Source: Ooceraea biroi
Taxonomy: Eukaryota; Arthropoda; Insecta; Hymenoptera; Formicidae
Assembly (NCBI RefSeq): GCF_003672135.1
Contig: NC_039514.1
Location: 8,111,787 to 8,175,786 of the forward strand
Direction: 5' to 3'
DNA length: 64,000 nt
Shown here: one piece after another, positions 39,203 to 48,898 of the stretch
How positions within the stretch are numbered: the stretch's first letter is position 1
Layout of the letters: each line of letters begins with the position of its first letter
The notes under the pieces: generated by a model
Database searches by the model: none
What the model saw: only the letters and a program-made list of their open reading frames with translations
What the model was told of the DNA's origin: nothing
Made by a program: the position numbers and the translations under genes

Positions 39203-39308
39203 CCTCCAGTCCAGTACCGCACACGACGTCTCACCTACCCTTCTACGCCCCTGTCCGTATCGCGTCCCATTCTATCTTCGTCCTCACCACCACCACCTTC
39301 TGTCACTC

Positions 39309-39356
39309 CCTCTCTCTCTCTCTCTCTCTACCGGTAACCCCGGTAACCCCGGTAAC
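39309..39356. repeat. (CT)n followed by (CCGGTAACC)n
   Basis: CT tract at 39309-39329, then about three tandem 9-bp CCGGTAACC units at 39331-39356. Confidence 0.8.
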
Positions 39357-40745
39357 TCCTCTCTTACCTCTCGCTCTCCACCTCTGTTCTTTTTATTTTT
39401 CCGTCACACGCTACCATCTCTTTCCTTTTCTCTCTCTCTCCCTCTCTTCCTTCTGGCTGCGCTTGTACGTACGAAGTGACAGGGCTACGTCGACGAAAGC
39501 TAAACGACGAATTTCGCTCTCGCTCTTACGTGACTCGCATTTCCGTCCTGATCGGTTAATGTGGCCGCCGTGAGATCGGCGCGGCTAAATTCTCCCTCGT
39601 AGACTCACCGCCGCCAAAATTACTCCTTTTTTTTCGTCGAGGCTATTGAGAAAGAGAGTAATGGAAAGAGAATCAGCTATAACGCCGACGGTTATACGAT
39701 ATACTCTGAAATCTCGGCACAAAGAATGGCCCGACGGGCTTTCGACTCGCGTAACTCTTGATCTCCACGGAATGGAAGTTCTTCCGCGCGAGGAAGCGCT
39801 CGCGGTTGATTCGTGGCACCGCTCGCTCCCCGGTCTTATTTAATTTAATCAAACTTACGCTCGGGATCGCGTAACTAGATTTTACAAACCCGCGAACTTT
39901 GCCGTTCCGGAAACGATTATTGTGTTTCCCTTGGAGGTACCGTGTGGCGTAGCGCGCTTCATAAATATTGGAAATCTAATAACTCTCATTCCCCCCCCAT
40001 TCCGCTTCTTAACTGTCTCGGTTTTCCTTCGACGAGAAGAAAGAAAAGCGAGACGTCCGCTCGGGGGAAAAGGCAGGGAGAAATGCTCATACGTCAAGAG
40101 GGGGATTAGTTTGAAAGGGTGTCGTGGCGGCACGCCGTATAAACAGGAAATTCTCAGCCGCGGGAAACGTTCGCTATTTGCATGTGAGTGATGAACCAGG
40201 CATGATGAAGCCGAAGACGGGACACGGCGTCGTGGTGTCGTGGCGCTGAGAGGAGCGTAAGAAGGGAGGAGAATCGGACGGAGGAACACGCACAGCAGCG
40301 AAACATTCCCTGGTATCAGCGCCCACCAGACGCGATATCCTTTCGTGTATGAAGCATCGTTTAACCGTCCCTGTGCCAGGGAGATCATTCCCACCCTCCC
40401 TGCTCGTCCGCTCTTTCTTATGCTACGTGCTCGTCTTCCGCCGTCCCTACTATTTGCCGTTCCTTCTCGCACGCGCTATTCATCTCCCGCGCGATTCACC
40501 CCATCTCGTTCCGACCGCAACCCGTTGTCTACCCTGACGTTCAAGTTTCGCGAGTTTCCTCGAATAAAAGGAGCGCGAAGTGCCGTCCACGAAAAGTTCC
40601 CAAGTCAAATTGAACGGGTGTGTTCGTAGCTGGCCGCGATCAACTCGCGGGAGACGCGACAACGAACGCGAGAGGGAGACAGAGAGAAAGGACAGTGCGG
40701 GGCTTTCGCGTTACCCGTTAGAAGGAAAATTTTAATTCACGACTC

Positions 40746-40927
40746 TGTAAGAGGCGAAAAATAACTAGGAGACTGCCTTAGATTTGAATTCGAACTCTCC
40801 GGGATCCCTGGTTCACACGCCTAGGTCTTAGGCTGTACGGCCAATACTCCTACTGTTGTGATCAACTTGTTTTCATTCCGATCCTCTATACGACCTGTCA
40901 GTCTCGACTATCTTTCCAGATCTTACA
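40746..40927 (-). repeat. LTR of TRIM-like copy 2
   Basis: 182 bp. Read on the minus strand it matches the LTRs at 9191-10493, including the A-box, B-box and T-run signals. Confidence 0.85.
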
Positions 40928-41266
40928 GCTTGGCCAGCCTGACATTACATTCGTCCCCGAATGTCTCCAAATCGTCGGTTCACTCCACTTGAGTCCCTCC
41001 CAACCTCCATTTTTGGTTCACTCTTCTGAGTCCCTCCCAACCTCCATTTTTGGTTCACTCTTCTGAGTCCCTCCCAACCTCCATGTTGGTTCACTCCTCT
41101 GAGTCCTTCCCAATCTCCATGTTGGTTCACTCCTCTGAGTCCGTCCCGACCTCCATGTTCAGGCTTCACTACCGGCCAGCTGCTTCTCAACTCCCTCCTC
41201 TCCGAGGGGTAGCGGATGAATCTCAACTGTCTTCGAGGGGTAGCGGATTTGATCCCACTTCTGAAT

Positions 41267-41447
41267 TGTAAGAGGCGAAAAATAACTAGGAGACTGCCTT
41301 AGATTTGAACTCGAACTCTCCGGGATCCCTGGTTCACACGCCTAGGTCTTAGGCTGTACGGCCAATACTCCTACTGTTGTGATCAACTTGTTTTCATTCC
41401 GATCCTCTATACGACCTGTCAGTTTCGACTATCTTTCCAGATCTTAC

Positions 41448-41448
<1 letters not shown>
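41267..41448 (-). repeat. LTR of TRIM-like copy 2
   Basis: 182 bp. It differs from its partner at only a few positions by eye, consistent with a recent insertion. Confidence 0.85.
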
Positions 41449-41449
<1 letters not shown>

Positions 41450-41506
<57 letters not shown>

Positions 41507-41520
41507 CCTCTCTCTCTCTC
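41450..41520. repeat. (CT)n microsatellite abutting the TRIM end
   Basis: About 71 bp of CT with one CCCC interruption, starting within the target duplication of the adjacent element. Confidence 0.9.
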
Positions 41521-44500
41521 GCACGTGTTCATTTCCCGAAACTCTTCTTCCATTTTCCAATCACCCGCTAAAGTTTTCGTAGAGACCCTGCGTTCATGAC
41601 TCGGTCCCAGACCGAGATGAGCCTGCCAAGTGTTTTTGCGTTACTCTCGAAATCGATTCGAATACGTCATATATCTTATATCGGCAAGGAAGCGGAAGGG
41701 CATACACGGCTAAATTACGATTACCAATAGGTAGATCGTGATAGGCGCCTAGAAGGGACAGGAGGGTTTGCGAGCCGATAATTGCGATAAACAAAGCGAC
41801 TTTTGACAAGCACCAGACTCGCCGCGGAACTTTCTCCGGGTAAAGAAATGCACCGGCAGAAAAGGTCGCTAGTTTTCCCATAAAGTCGACTTTATAGGGT
41901 GAGTTGTGTCGCTCCGCGGACGTTACCAAAGTTTCCAGACTGTCGTCATAAAACGCCATTTTCACTGCTCGCGAGCACGTAATAGAATTGCAACGTACTT
42001 GGAGAAATGTTACGATTAAGGTATAAACCCGGTTCTTCCGTTTTCGCGTTCGCGTTCGCGCTCGAAGAAACACGTAGTCACGATTTGTACGTGTTTCCCC
42101 ACGTGAGCGTCAACGTGAGCTCTTTGACACACTGAAGCACGCGTTCACGCGCTTTCCTCGTTAAGTTCACTCGTTGCATTTTTCATGCGCGTCATTAATG
42201 AGCCGCGATGTAAGATACGTCACCGAGCGTACGAAAAATATGACGATGACGAGAGAAAACGGAAACGGCTATACATCGTCGAGAATGGCGCAACATTTCA
42301 GCCGGCTCTTAATAGGTCCATCATCCACCAAATTACGCCGGATAGCTGCCGCTTCTGCGCACAATGTACCGGGTGTACTTTTCGCGCAATTAACTCGGAA
42401 CGAGGTCACCGCCGATAAGAATCCGAAAAGAACGGCGTGTACGCCGTCGCTTGAAAAAGAGCGATTAATAAAGCATTTTTCTTCCTGCAATTAATTAGAT
42501 AATCCATCATAATTAATCCTTGGCTCGGTGCACGAGTGCGCCCGCGCCGTTTTATTGGGTGTAACACTAGTACGCATTATTTGCACCGTAGAGTAACAAA
42601 AGTAGGTAATTGCCGGTAAGAGTCACGAGATGTATGTCGAAACGGATCGCGTTCACACGTGGCATTCATGTTAATCGTGTGAAAACATTTTGTTACGATG
42701 ATATCGCCGCGTATCAACAACGTACGGAAGCGCATTGATTGTGCGCGCGAATTAACGCGCAGCGGCCATCGAAGGAAAGCTGCGGTGGTCGAGTGCGCGG
42801 GAGATTTCCGTTGAAACCGCGCTTCAATACCTCGAGCTCTTAAAGAGATTATTCCGAGACCCTGGTTCCCGACAACCTCCTTCGACTCGATCCCAGTGGT
42901 CCGCTCCTTCAAGAGCCTTCTATTCTCCAAGTTAGCTCCTTACGCTTCCTCGATTGCCACGAGACGCTGTATCTTGCATTTCCCCAGCGATGAATATGTT
43001 CCTCCTGAATTCCGGGATATCCAGCTTCATTGATCACCGTTACATCGTGATTCGAGATCGTACGGAGACAAATAACGTCAAACCAAGCTTAACATTCCAT
43101 TTTCCATAACGTTATCGCACTTTAACGTTTTATCGCGATGGCGTAACTCCGTCGCGAACTATCACGTGCACGATTATTCTTATTCTTATTATTATTATTA
43201 TTTATATAATTATTTATGATTAAATAATGTTGAAACGTCATATCGTTGCTTTCACTAGTAATCTCCAAACTTAGGCAATGAAAAATATTTCTCCAACTGC
43301 AGCTTGTTCGTACATATGTAATACATTGTGTGTGCATTACGGAATTCGATATGTTGATAGATTAGAAAATATGTATAACAAGAAGCGTTGAAATCGTGCT
43401 GGCATGTTCCTACAGAGAGGATAATTGTTCACTTCGCCGGCCGAACGAATGACAGAACGAACGGCGTGTTAAAATATTTCCTCCATCTGGCCGGCGTTTA
43501 TTGTTCCGCGCGTTGCCATTCTCCTCGACAGCGGCGCGCCGAGGAAATCCACCAACAAATGTCCTGGGGTCGCTTTTCATGACTGCCATGAATACCTCGA
43601 TCCAAGTGTGCGTATGGAAGGGGAGACGGACAGCGTTTAAATATCAAAACGGGGTATCCTCGGATTGTGCTATTCATGGAAGGACAGGTTGCGTCAAATT
43701 GCGCCCTATTGTCGCATCACGAGACTTAATAATGGAGGCGTTCGTTCGAACTTGTCAGGTTTCACGAGTTATCGTTCATTATCTCGCCCTCAAACGGTCT
43801 TGCAAGCGAAAACTTGCTTATCCCACCATACGATTCGCTCTATTTGTCAGCCACGATTGTTCCGTTTTCAAAACTCTCTGACAATCTCTAGAAAAAGGAA
43901 CGTTTTCGCTTTTTTTATTAATTTCGACAACCGAACAGCCGTGACGATGGTATCGGACTAACTTTGCTTCCAACGTTGTTTTCAACGTGTGTAGCAGTGT
44001 ACACTACGTGTACCTGCTGAGCTTTCGGTAAAATTATTAATTCAAACCGAATCGTCGACACGCGTTCTCTCGTTCGCGGTATTCTTATTAAAGATACATT
44101 AGATTGCTTGAGTTGCAAGATAACAGTTGGCAGCAGTTCCTGTGAATGGATTTGGGGCATTAGTTTATAACGTTAGATATCAATTTAGATTCACTCGCGT
44201 TGCTACTGTTTGCTCAGACAATGGCGATACATTGAATAACATCGGAGGACACTGAAATATTTTCCATCTGACGTTTTAACGGCCTGGAGCCGTTTGGGTA
44301 GTTGTTATCAAGCACCTGGCAATTTAAAATACCACGTGGATTCACGAGTGCCTTATAGCGCTACACAGCGTACAGATATCGGTAGCGTGCAGGACACAAA
44401 GGATGGCCGCTAAACCTAGATATTTTGACGCTCTAGGCGAAATACAGAGAGGTCTCTTTCTCATTCCGTGAGATAACAATAAAGCCCACAGCTAAAGGGG

Positions 44501-45108
44501 AAAAGCTTCGCTTAAACTGGAACATATCAGAATGTAGTTTCAATCGATTCGCGCGTACTTTTACGCAAATGTTTGTAGTAATATCTTGAAATAAGATTGT
44601 GAAATCTCCGAACGCAAATTGGTGCTATTAATCGACGAGACATGTAACACATATTGTACGTTGTTACTTTTCTCCCCTTTTATTTCATTTCCTGTTTTCC
44701 GGTCCGTTAAACACGATTATATTTCTCCATTTAGGTAAAGTCGTCCGTCTGCAAACGATGACTGAATTTCGTAAATTAGCTTGAATTTAGAATAAATGTT
44801 CTCTTAACTGTTTGCCGTATGATGACGTTGATATTGCAAAGTACTGGGAAGATAGCTGGGCAGTCACTCGATTACTGAGCAAGCAAGTTTAGTGAACCGT
44901 GCTAATTGCTACGTTGATTGGCGGAAATCCAACATCCGATCGAATGGAGTGAATACCAATCATTAACATGCTCAAAAATCTTTCAAATATCCGTTTTGTT
45001 GATACAATGTCTATATGTATTCGAATCGAGATTTAGTGTTTGCTGTTGGACGGGACGCCAAACTGCGAGTCTGACAGCTTCATCGGTAGAATGTTAGTGC
45101 AAAAAATT
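41521..45108. other. Non-coding stretch, no gene recognised
   Basis: Open frames are short and without domain signatures. A three-unit GCGTTC repeat lies at 42043-42063 and an ATT/ATA-rich run near 43190-43215. Confidence 0.6.
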
Positions 45109-45345
45109 TCATATAATTCTTATTGCAGTATAATGGATAATTATTTAGATTAACGCAGCAACCTCGAATGACCTTGACCTTGACATATGTTGTCACGGTC
45201 ACCCTCCTGAGTGACCTTCAAAAGGTTTTAGCCGTCGCTCATTGTTTATTAAAAAGTTATTAACAAAAGAAGTTTCGAAAATATAGTAGTTATTTTGAAT
45301 ATTGAAAGACATAAACGACGAATATGAACGAAGGAAGGAAAGTGA

Positions 45346-45393
45346 TTTAACCTAACCTAATCTAATCTAACCTGGTTAGGTTAGGTTAGGTTA
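45346..45393. repeat. Short (CCTAA)n/(TTAGG)n inverted telomere-type tract
   Basis: CCTAACCTAATCTAATCTAA is followed by three TTAGG units at 45376-45390. TTAGG is the telomere repeat of most insects, from established knowledge. It forms the stem-base of the inner palindrome; copy A has a degraded version at 21368-21395. Confidence 0.7.
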
Positions 45394-45650
45394 TATTTTC
45401 CGAAACTGGAGCCCGGACACATACGCTCGTTTTTCAGCCCGCTTCGCGGGAGGGCGGGGGAAAGGGGCTTCGCCCCTCCTCCTCGCCAGAATCCGTGCCG
45501 TGTACCAGGTGATCAAAATCTGTACGGTGAAATCTGTAACACCGGCTCCGGCGGGGGGAAGGGCAAAGCCCCTCCCTCCCGCCCTCCCGCGAAGCGGACT
45601 GAAAACGAGCGTATGTGTCCGGGGCAGTTTCGGAAAATATAACCTAACCC
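45374..45650. repeat. Inner GC-rich palindrome of copy B
   Basis: Arms begin GGTTATATTTTCCGAAACTG and end with the complement. The centre contains CCGCTTCGCGGGAGGGCGGG and its inverted counterpart plus a roughly 60-bp unique middle. Nearly the same as 21388-21657. Confidence 0.75.
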
Positions 45651-46050
45651 AAACCTATTTCTGATTTAAAGGTAAAATTCCATCAAATATACTCTTTCGT
45701 AAACGTATATGATATCGTAAAATTATGCTCTATTCATTAAACTTTTTTGTTAATAACTTTTTAACAAACAACGAGCGACGGGTGAAACCTAGTGCGGGTT
45801 ATTCGGGAAGGTGACTTTTGTAATATATGTCAAACTCAAGTCCTTGCTTCGCGTGGACAGTTGAAAATTCGTGCAAAATCATCAAACTTCTTTTGTTAAT
45901 AACTTTTTAATAAACAATGAGCGACGACTAAAATCTTTTGAAGGTCACTCAGGAGGGTGACCTCTATAATATATGTCAAGGTCAAGGTCATCCGAAGTTG
46001 CTCCGTTAAACTAAATAATTACCCATTCTGCTTAAAATATTATACGTATA

Positions 46051-48051
46051 TTCAGATACGGTTTCATTTTAAGAAGAAAACAAGAGTGTACCAGATAGAC
46101 ATAAGTAAATATAGCAGCGCGGCAAAGAAAAAAAATATACAAGAAAAGAAACGTCCGTTTTATAATTACCTAAATGATAAATGTAAAACAAATTTGAAAC
46201 AGTTTGAAGGGTAACAAACATTCCACGTAGAAAGAAATTGCGTACAAATGTAACGCATTACAATATGTTAAATGAACGCGCCAGCGAAACGTCTATTTTT
46301 TTTCTTTCTCATGCAATTTAGCAGCATTACGTACGATTATCTGGTTTGGCAAAATATTAAAATGTATGTTTGTATTTTGACCGATTAAACCGTGATTCAA
46401 ATATTAAAGCATAATTTAAAGCACCTCATTAATTTCCCTGCTTTTGAACTTGTTAAAATACAGCTGACCTGTTTTGACAAAATTCCATCATCATGTTTGT
46501 TTCTCGATTGCTATCAGAGTTTCGTTTGACTCGATGAAAATTTCTAATATCCAGGACCGACGATACCATACCGAGGTTCCATCTCCGCGACAACGAAATC
46601 CGAAGCGCGGACCAAGTTTTACAAGGATGCGCTCGATATCGGCTGTGCCGTTGCATGCAAAATTCTTCTCCGAGCAGAAAGCTCTCGAGAGCTTCATAGT
46701 TTCCAAGAGCAGCGACGAGTGGTGATAAGTGGCGTACTTAACTTGACAGTGGAGATAGTTTCAACTTCTCCGGTCGTCCGGTCGTCGAATGCCGACGTTC
46801 TGAAAGCACTAAACCCTTTCGATTCGACGATGCAATGAAACCGAAAAATAAGCCGTATGCATCGAACACGTGCAGGTAATTCTTCAGATTGTACCGTTGA
46901 CTACGGGACATCTATTACAATTATAAAGTTGTGCCTGGCGTGACTTTAGTTTTCCTTGACTCGTTCCCCATGACGTACAATATACTTTTGCATCTTATCA
47001 CCGTTTTCGCATAATGCGTTTTGTTTATCATAGACGCGTAGAGCGGTTGATGCGCGCGGAGAGTTGACACGATTGACACGTGGATCAAAATTCAAAATCA
47101 GATTTTTCCGCTCTGGGAAGGAATCCCTTTAGTTTTCTCTTTGAGGTGTAAACGTCAGCCTTTAGAGTCCCGTGAGATTTTCCGCCAGTAGGAAAGTGCC
47201 GCTCTTCGATCCGATAACCATGTTTTCCCAAATCCTTCGGTTCCTCTAAGAAGACGGTGCGATTGTTCGACTATGTACGTGGCAACTGGATCAGCGGCGA
47301 GTACGGGTAGTGGGATAGAAGTAGAGGCGGTAGCGGCACACCAGTAGTAGTAGTCGACGAAGGAGGATACTAGGCGGAGAGAAGACGAGATGGGCTCGAA
47401 ATTGGTACAAACCGAATAATTCCGAGCGAAGCCTCACCTGAATCGTCTCCATCGAGACGAGCAACGATGCTTGCATTATCGACGGGACTCTGCGAATTCA
47501 GAGCTGAGGGATTCTGCCCGAGTAAAGTAAGCATACCGGGTGTACGTTTGCCCACCGCACACAGAACACAGAGAGAACAGGAAAGCGAGAAAGAGAAAGA
47601 GAAAAGGGCAACCCGCGCGTATACACTTTTTATCCTCTCCAAAGAATCGCTAAACCCCTGCTTAACGACGAGCGACTCGGTAGACTTTTAAATTTCATAC
47701 ACTTTTTCCTTTCCGTACGTTTTCTTCTCCCCTGAGAAGAGATCGCGTCCGGTGTTCCTTTTCCGCCCTTTTTCTCCCGCGGGTAATCCATACTGGATTA
47801 GCCGCGACCCCTAAGAGCAAATGAGTTTAATGTCTGGCGTCGTTTCTGCGGTCGTTAACGAGGATTACGTTAATTCGTCTTGCTCTATATCTGTTATGAT
47901 AAACAACCGCACCAAACCGCGGCATGAATAATGTCGCGTTTATGGGGAAAAAACCGAAAAACCGAAGGGTTCTCTCGAGTGTAGACATATTGCGTATTTA
48001 TAAATAATTTCATGTCTTCTTTTTACACATCTATACTATCTATATACGCGA

Positions 48052-48052
<1 letters not shown>
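46051..48052. other. Non-coding stretch, no gene recognised
   Basis: AT-rich at first, more CpG-rich after 46450. The open frame at 46474-46725 (+) and its antisense partner have no recognisable family. Confidence 0.6.

Positions 48053-48092
<40 letters not shown>
48053..48092. repeat. (TA)n microsatellite, left of the mariner-like element
   Basis: About 40 bp of TA, continued on the other side of the element at 48866-48895. Confidence 0.9.
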
Positions 48093-48095
<3 letters not shown>

Positions 48096-48410
48096 GGTGT
48101 CCCGGGTTTTAACCGACAAACTGCGGGAACATATTCTACTAGTGGAAATAAGAAAAAATTCTTATATCGAGTTTGCTTAGAAATGCTTTATTACAAAGTT
48201 ATAAACCAATATTGAAAAGAAATATGAGATAAGTAACAACGGAACATAGTGTAGAATTTGCAAGGTCGAAGATGTTTATGTTACGTGTATTCACATGTAT
48301 TCATGTTCACTATGTTGAAACGATTCAGTATGATTGTTACTTTCACAACAGTAGCCGTTAGATTTCAATCGTCGTGTCAACTAGCAATTACTAGCAATTA
48401 CACTATCAGA

Positions 48411-48560
48411 ATGCCAAAAGTGTTTTCAAATGAGGAATACACCGATATTCATTTCGTGTACGGATTCTGTGACGGAAATGCACGAGCTGCCGTACGAGAG
48501 TATCAACGTAGATTTCCTAACAGAAGAGTACCAGATAGATTTAAAGCAACGAATTACTAA
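48411..48560 (+). pseudogene. Transposase N-terminus, helix-turn-helix (DUF4817-like)
   Basis: ATG at 48411 opens a frame reading MPKVFSNEEYTDIHFVYGF, then GNARAAVREYQRRFPNRRVP. The pattern F-S-x-E-E-Y-x-D-I-x-F-x-Y-G, G-N-A-x-A-A and Y-x-x-R-F-P-x-R-x-x-P is that of the DUF4817 helix-turn-helix domain found at the start of many ant transposases (family knowledge). After RVPDR the frame leaves the family pattern and stops at 48560. The frame is open further upstream to 48258, but that part is not family-like. Confidence 0.7.
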
Positions 48561-48678
48561 TTCAGTTACTGAGATGCAACAAAATTTTCAGGAATGTCGT
48601 ACTGTAACAAATTCTGTACTACGTCGATGTCTAGCTTGTATCGATGTGCAAGGACAACATTTTGAAATACGTCACTAA
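48541..48678 (+). pseudogene. Transposase C-terminal tail fragment
   Basis: In the frame +1 to the N-terminal piece: LKQRITNSVTEMQQNFQECR, then RRCLACIDVQGQHFEIRH and a stop at 48678. The end, C-I-x-V-x-G-x-H-F-E, is the usual tail of the same transposase family, after the catalytic domain (family knowledge). The junction with the N-terminal piece lies about 48535-48545, so several hundred bases were deleted and the frame was shifted. Confidence 0.6.
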
Positions 48679-48862
48679 ATCATTGCGTAGATAATTTATA
48701 TTTTTGTGAAAAAATCCGTTGTTACTTATCTGATATTTCTTTTCAATATTGGTTTATAACTTTGTAATAAAGCATTTCTAAGCAAACTCGATATAAGAAT
48801 TTTTTCTTATTTCCACTAGTAGAATATGCTCCCGCAGTTTGTCGGTTAAAACCCGGGACACC

Positions 48863-48865
<3 letters not shown>

Positions 48866-48895
<30 letters not shown>
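48866..48895. repeat. (TA)n microsatellite, right of the mariner-like element
   Basis: Continuation of the TA tract interrupted by the insertion. Confidence 0.9.

Positions 48896-48898
<3 letters not shown>

Larger units (their letters stand above)
38092..40741. other. Non-coding, partly CpG- and pyrimidine-rich stretch
   Basis: AT-rich to about 38670, then richer in CpG with GA and CT tracts to 40741. A strong splice-donor-like site (GAG, then GTACGTGA near 38859) ends an open frame from 38732, but no in-frame acceptor or start precedes it. This compositional shift could mark a promoter or 5'UTR exon, perhaps of the downstream Ddr, but nothing in the sequence proves it. Confidence 0.45.
40746..41448 (-). 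mobile_element. TRIM-like LTR element, two LTRs (copy 2)
   Basis: The same family as 9191-10493, inverted. Two 182-bp LTRs (40746-40927 and 41267-41448) flank a 339-bp internal domain (40928-41266) holding five minisatellite monomers. A perfect 4-bp duplication ACTC lies at 40742-40745 and 41449-41452. This is the simple LTR-internal-LTR form and shows that the unit is 703 bp. No coding capacity. Confidence 0.88.
45109..46050. mobile_element. Composite palindromic element with GC-rich core (copy B)
   Basis: Long inverted arms at about 45109-45277 and 45885-46050, including TGACCTTGACCTTGACATAT on the left and its complement on the right. Arms agree well near the centre and decay outward, so the outer limits are approximate. 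The inner 45220-45995 matches 21237-21998. A second palindrome (45374-45650) with a GC-rich core lies inside. No transposase frame. The superfamily is undetermined. Confidence 0.75.
48093..48865 (+). mobile_element. Internally deleted mariner/IS630-type element
   Basis: 773 bp with about 150-bp terminal inverted repeats (48093-48242 and 48716-48865) starting CAGGGTGTCCCGGGTTTTAA. It was inserted at TA within a TA microsatellite. The interior keeps two pieces of one transposase: an N-terminal helix-turn-helix region and a C-terminal tail, joined by a deletion that removed the DDE/D catalytic middle. It cannot move itself, but the intact ends could be used by a related transposase elsewhere in the genome. 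Confidence 0.8.
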
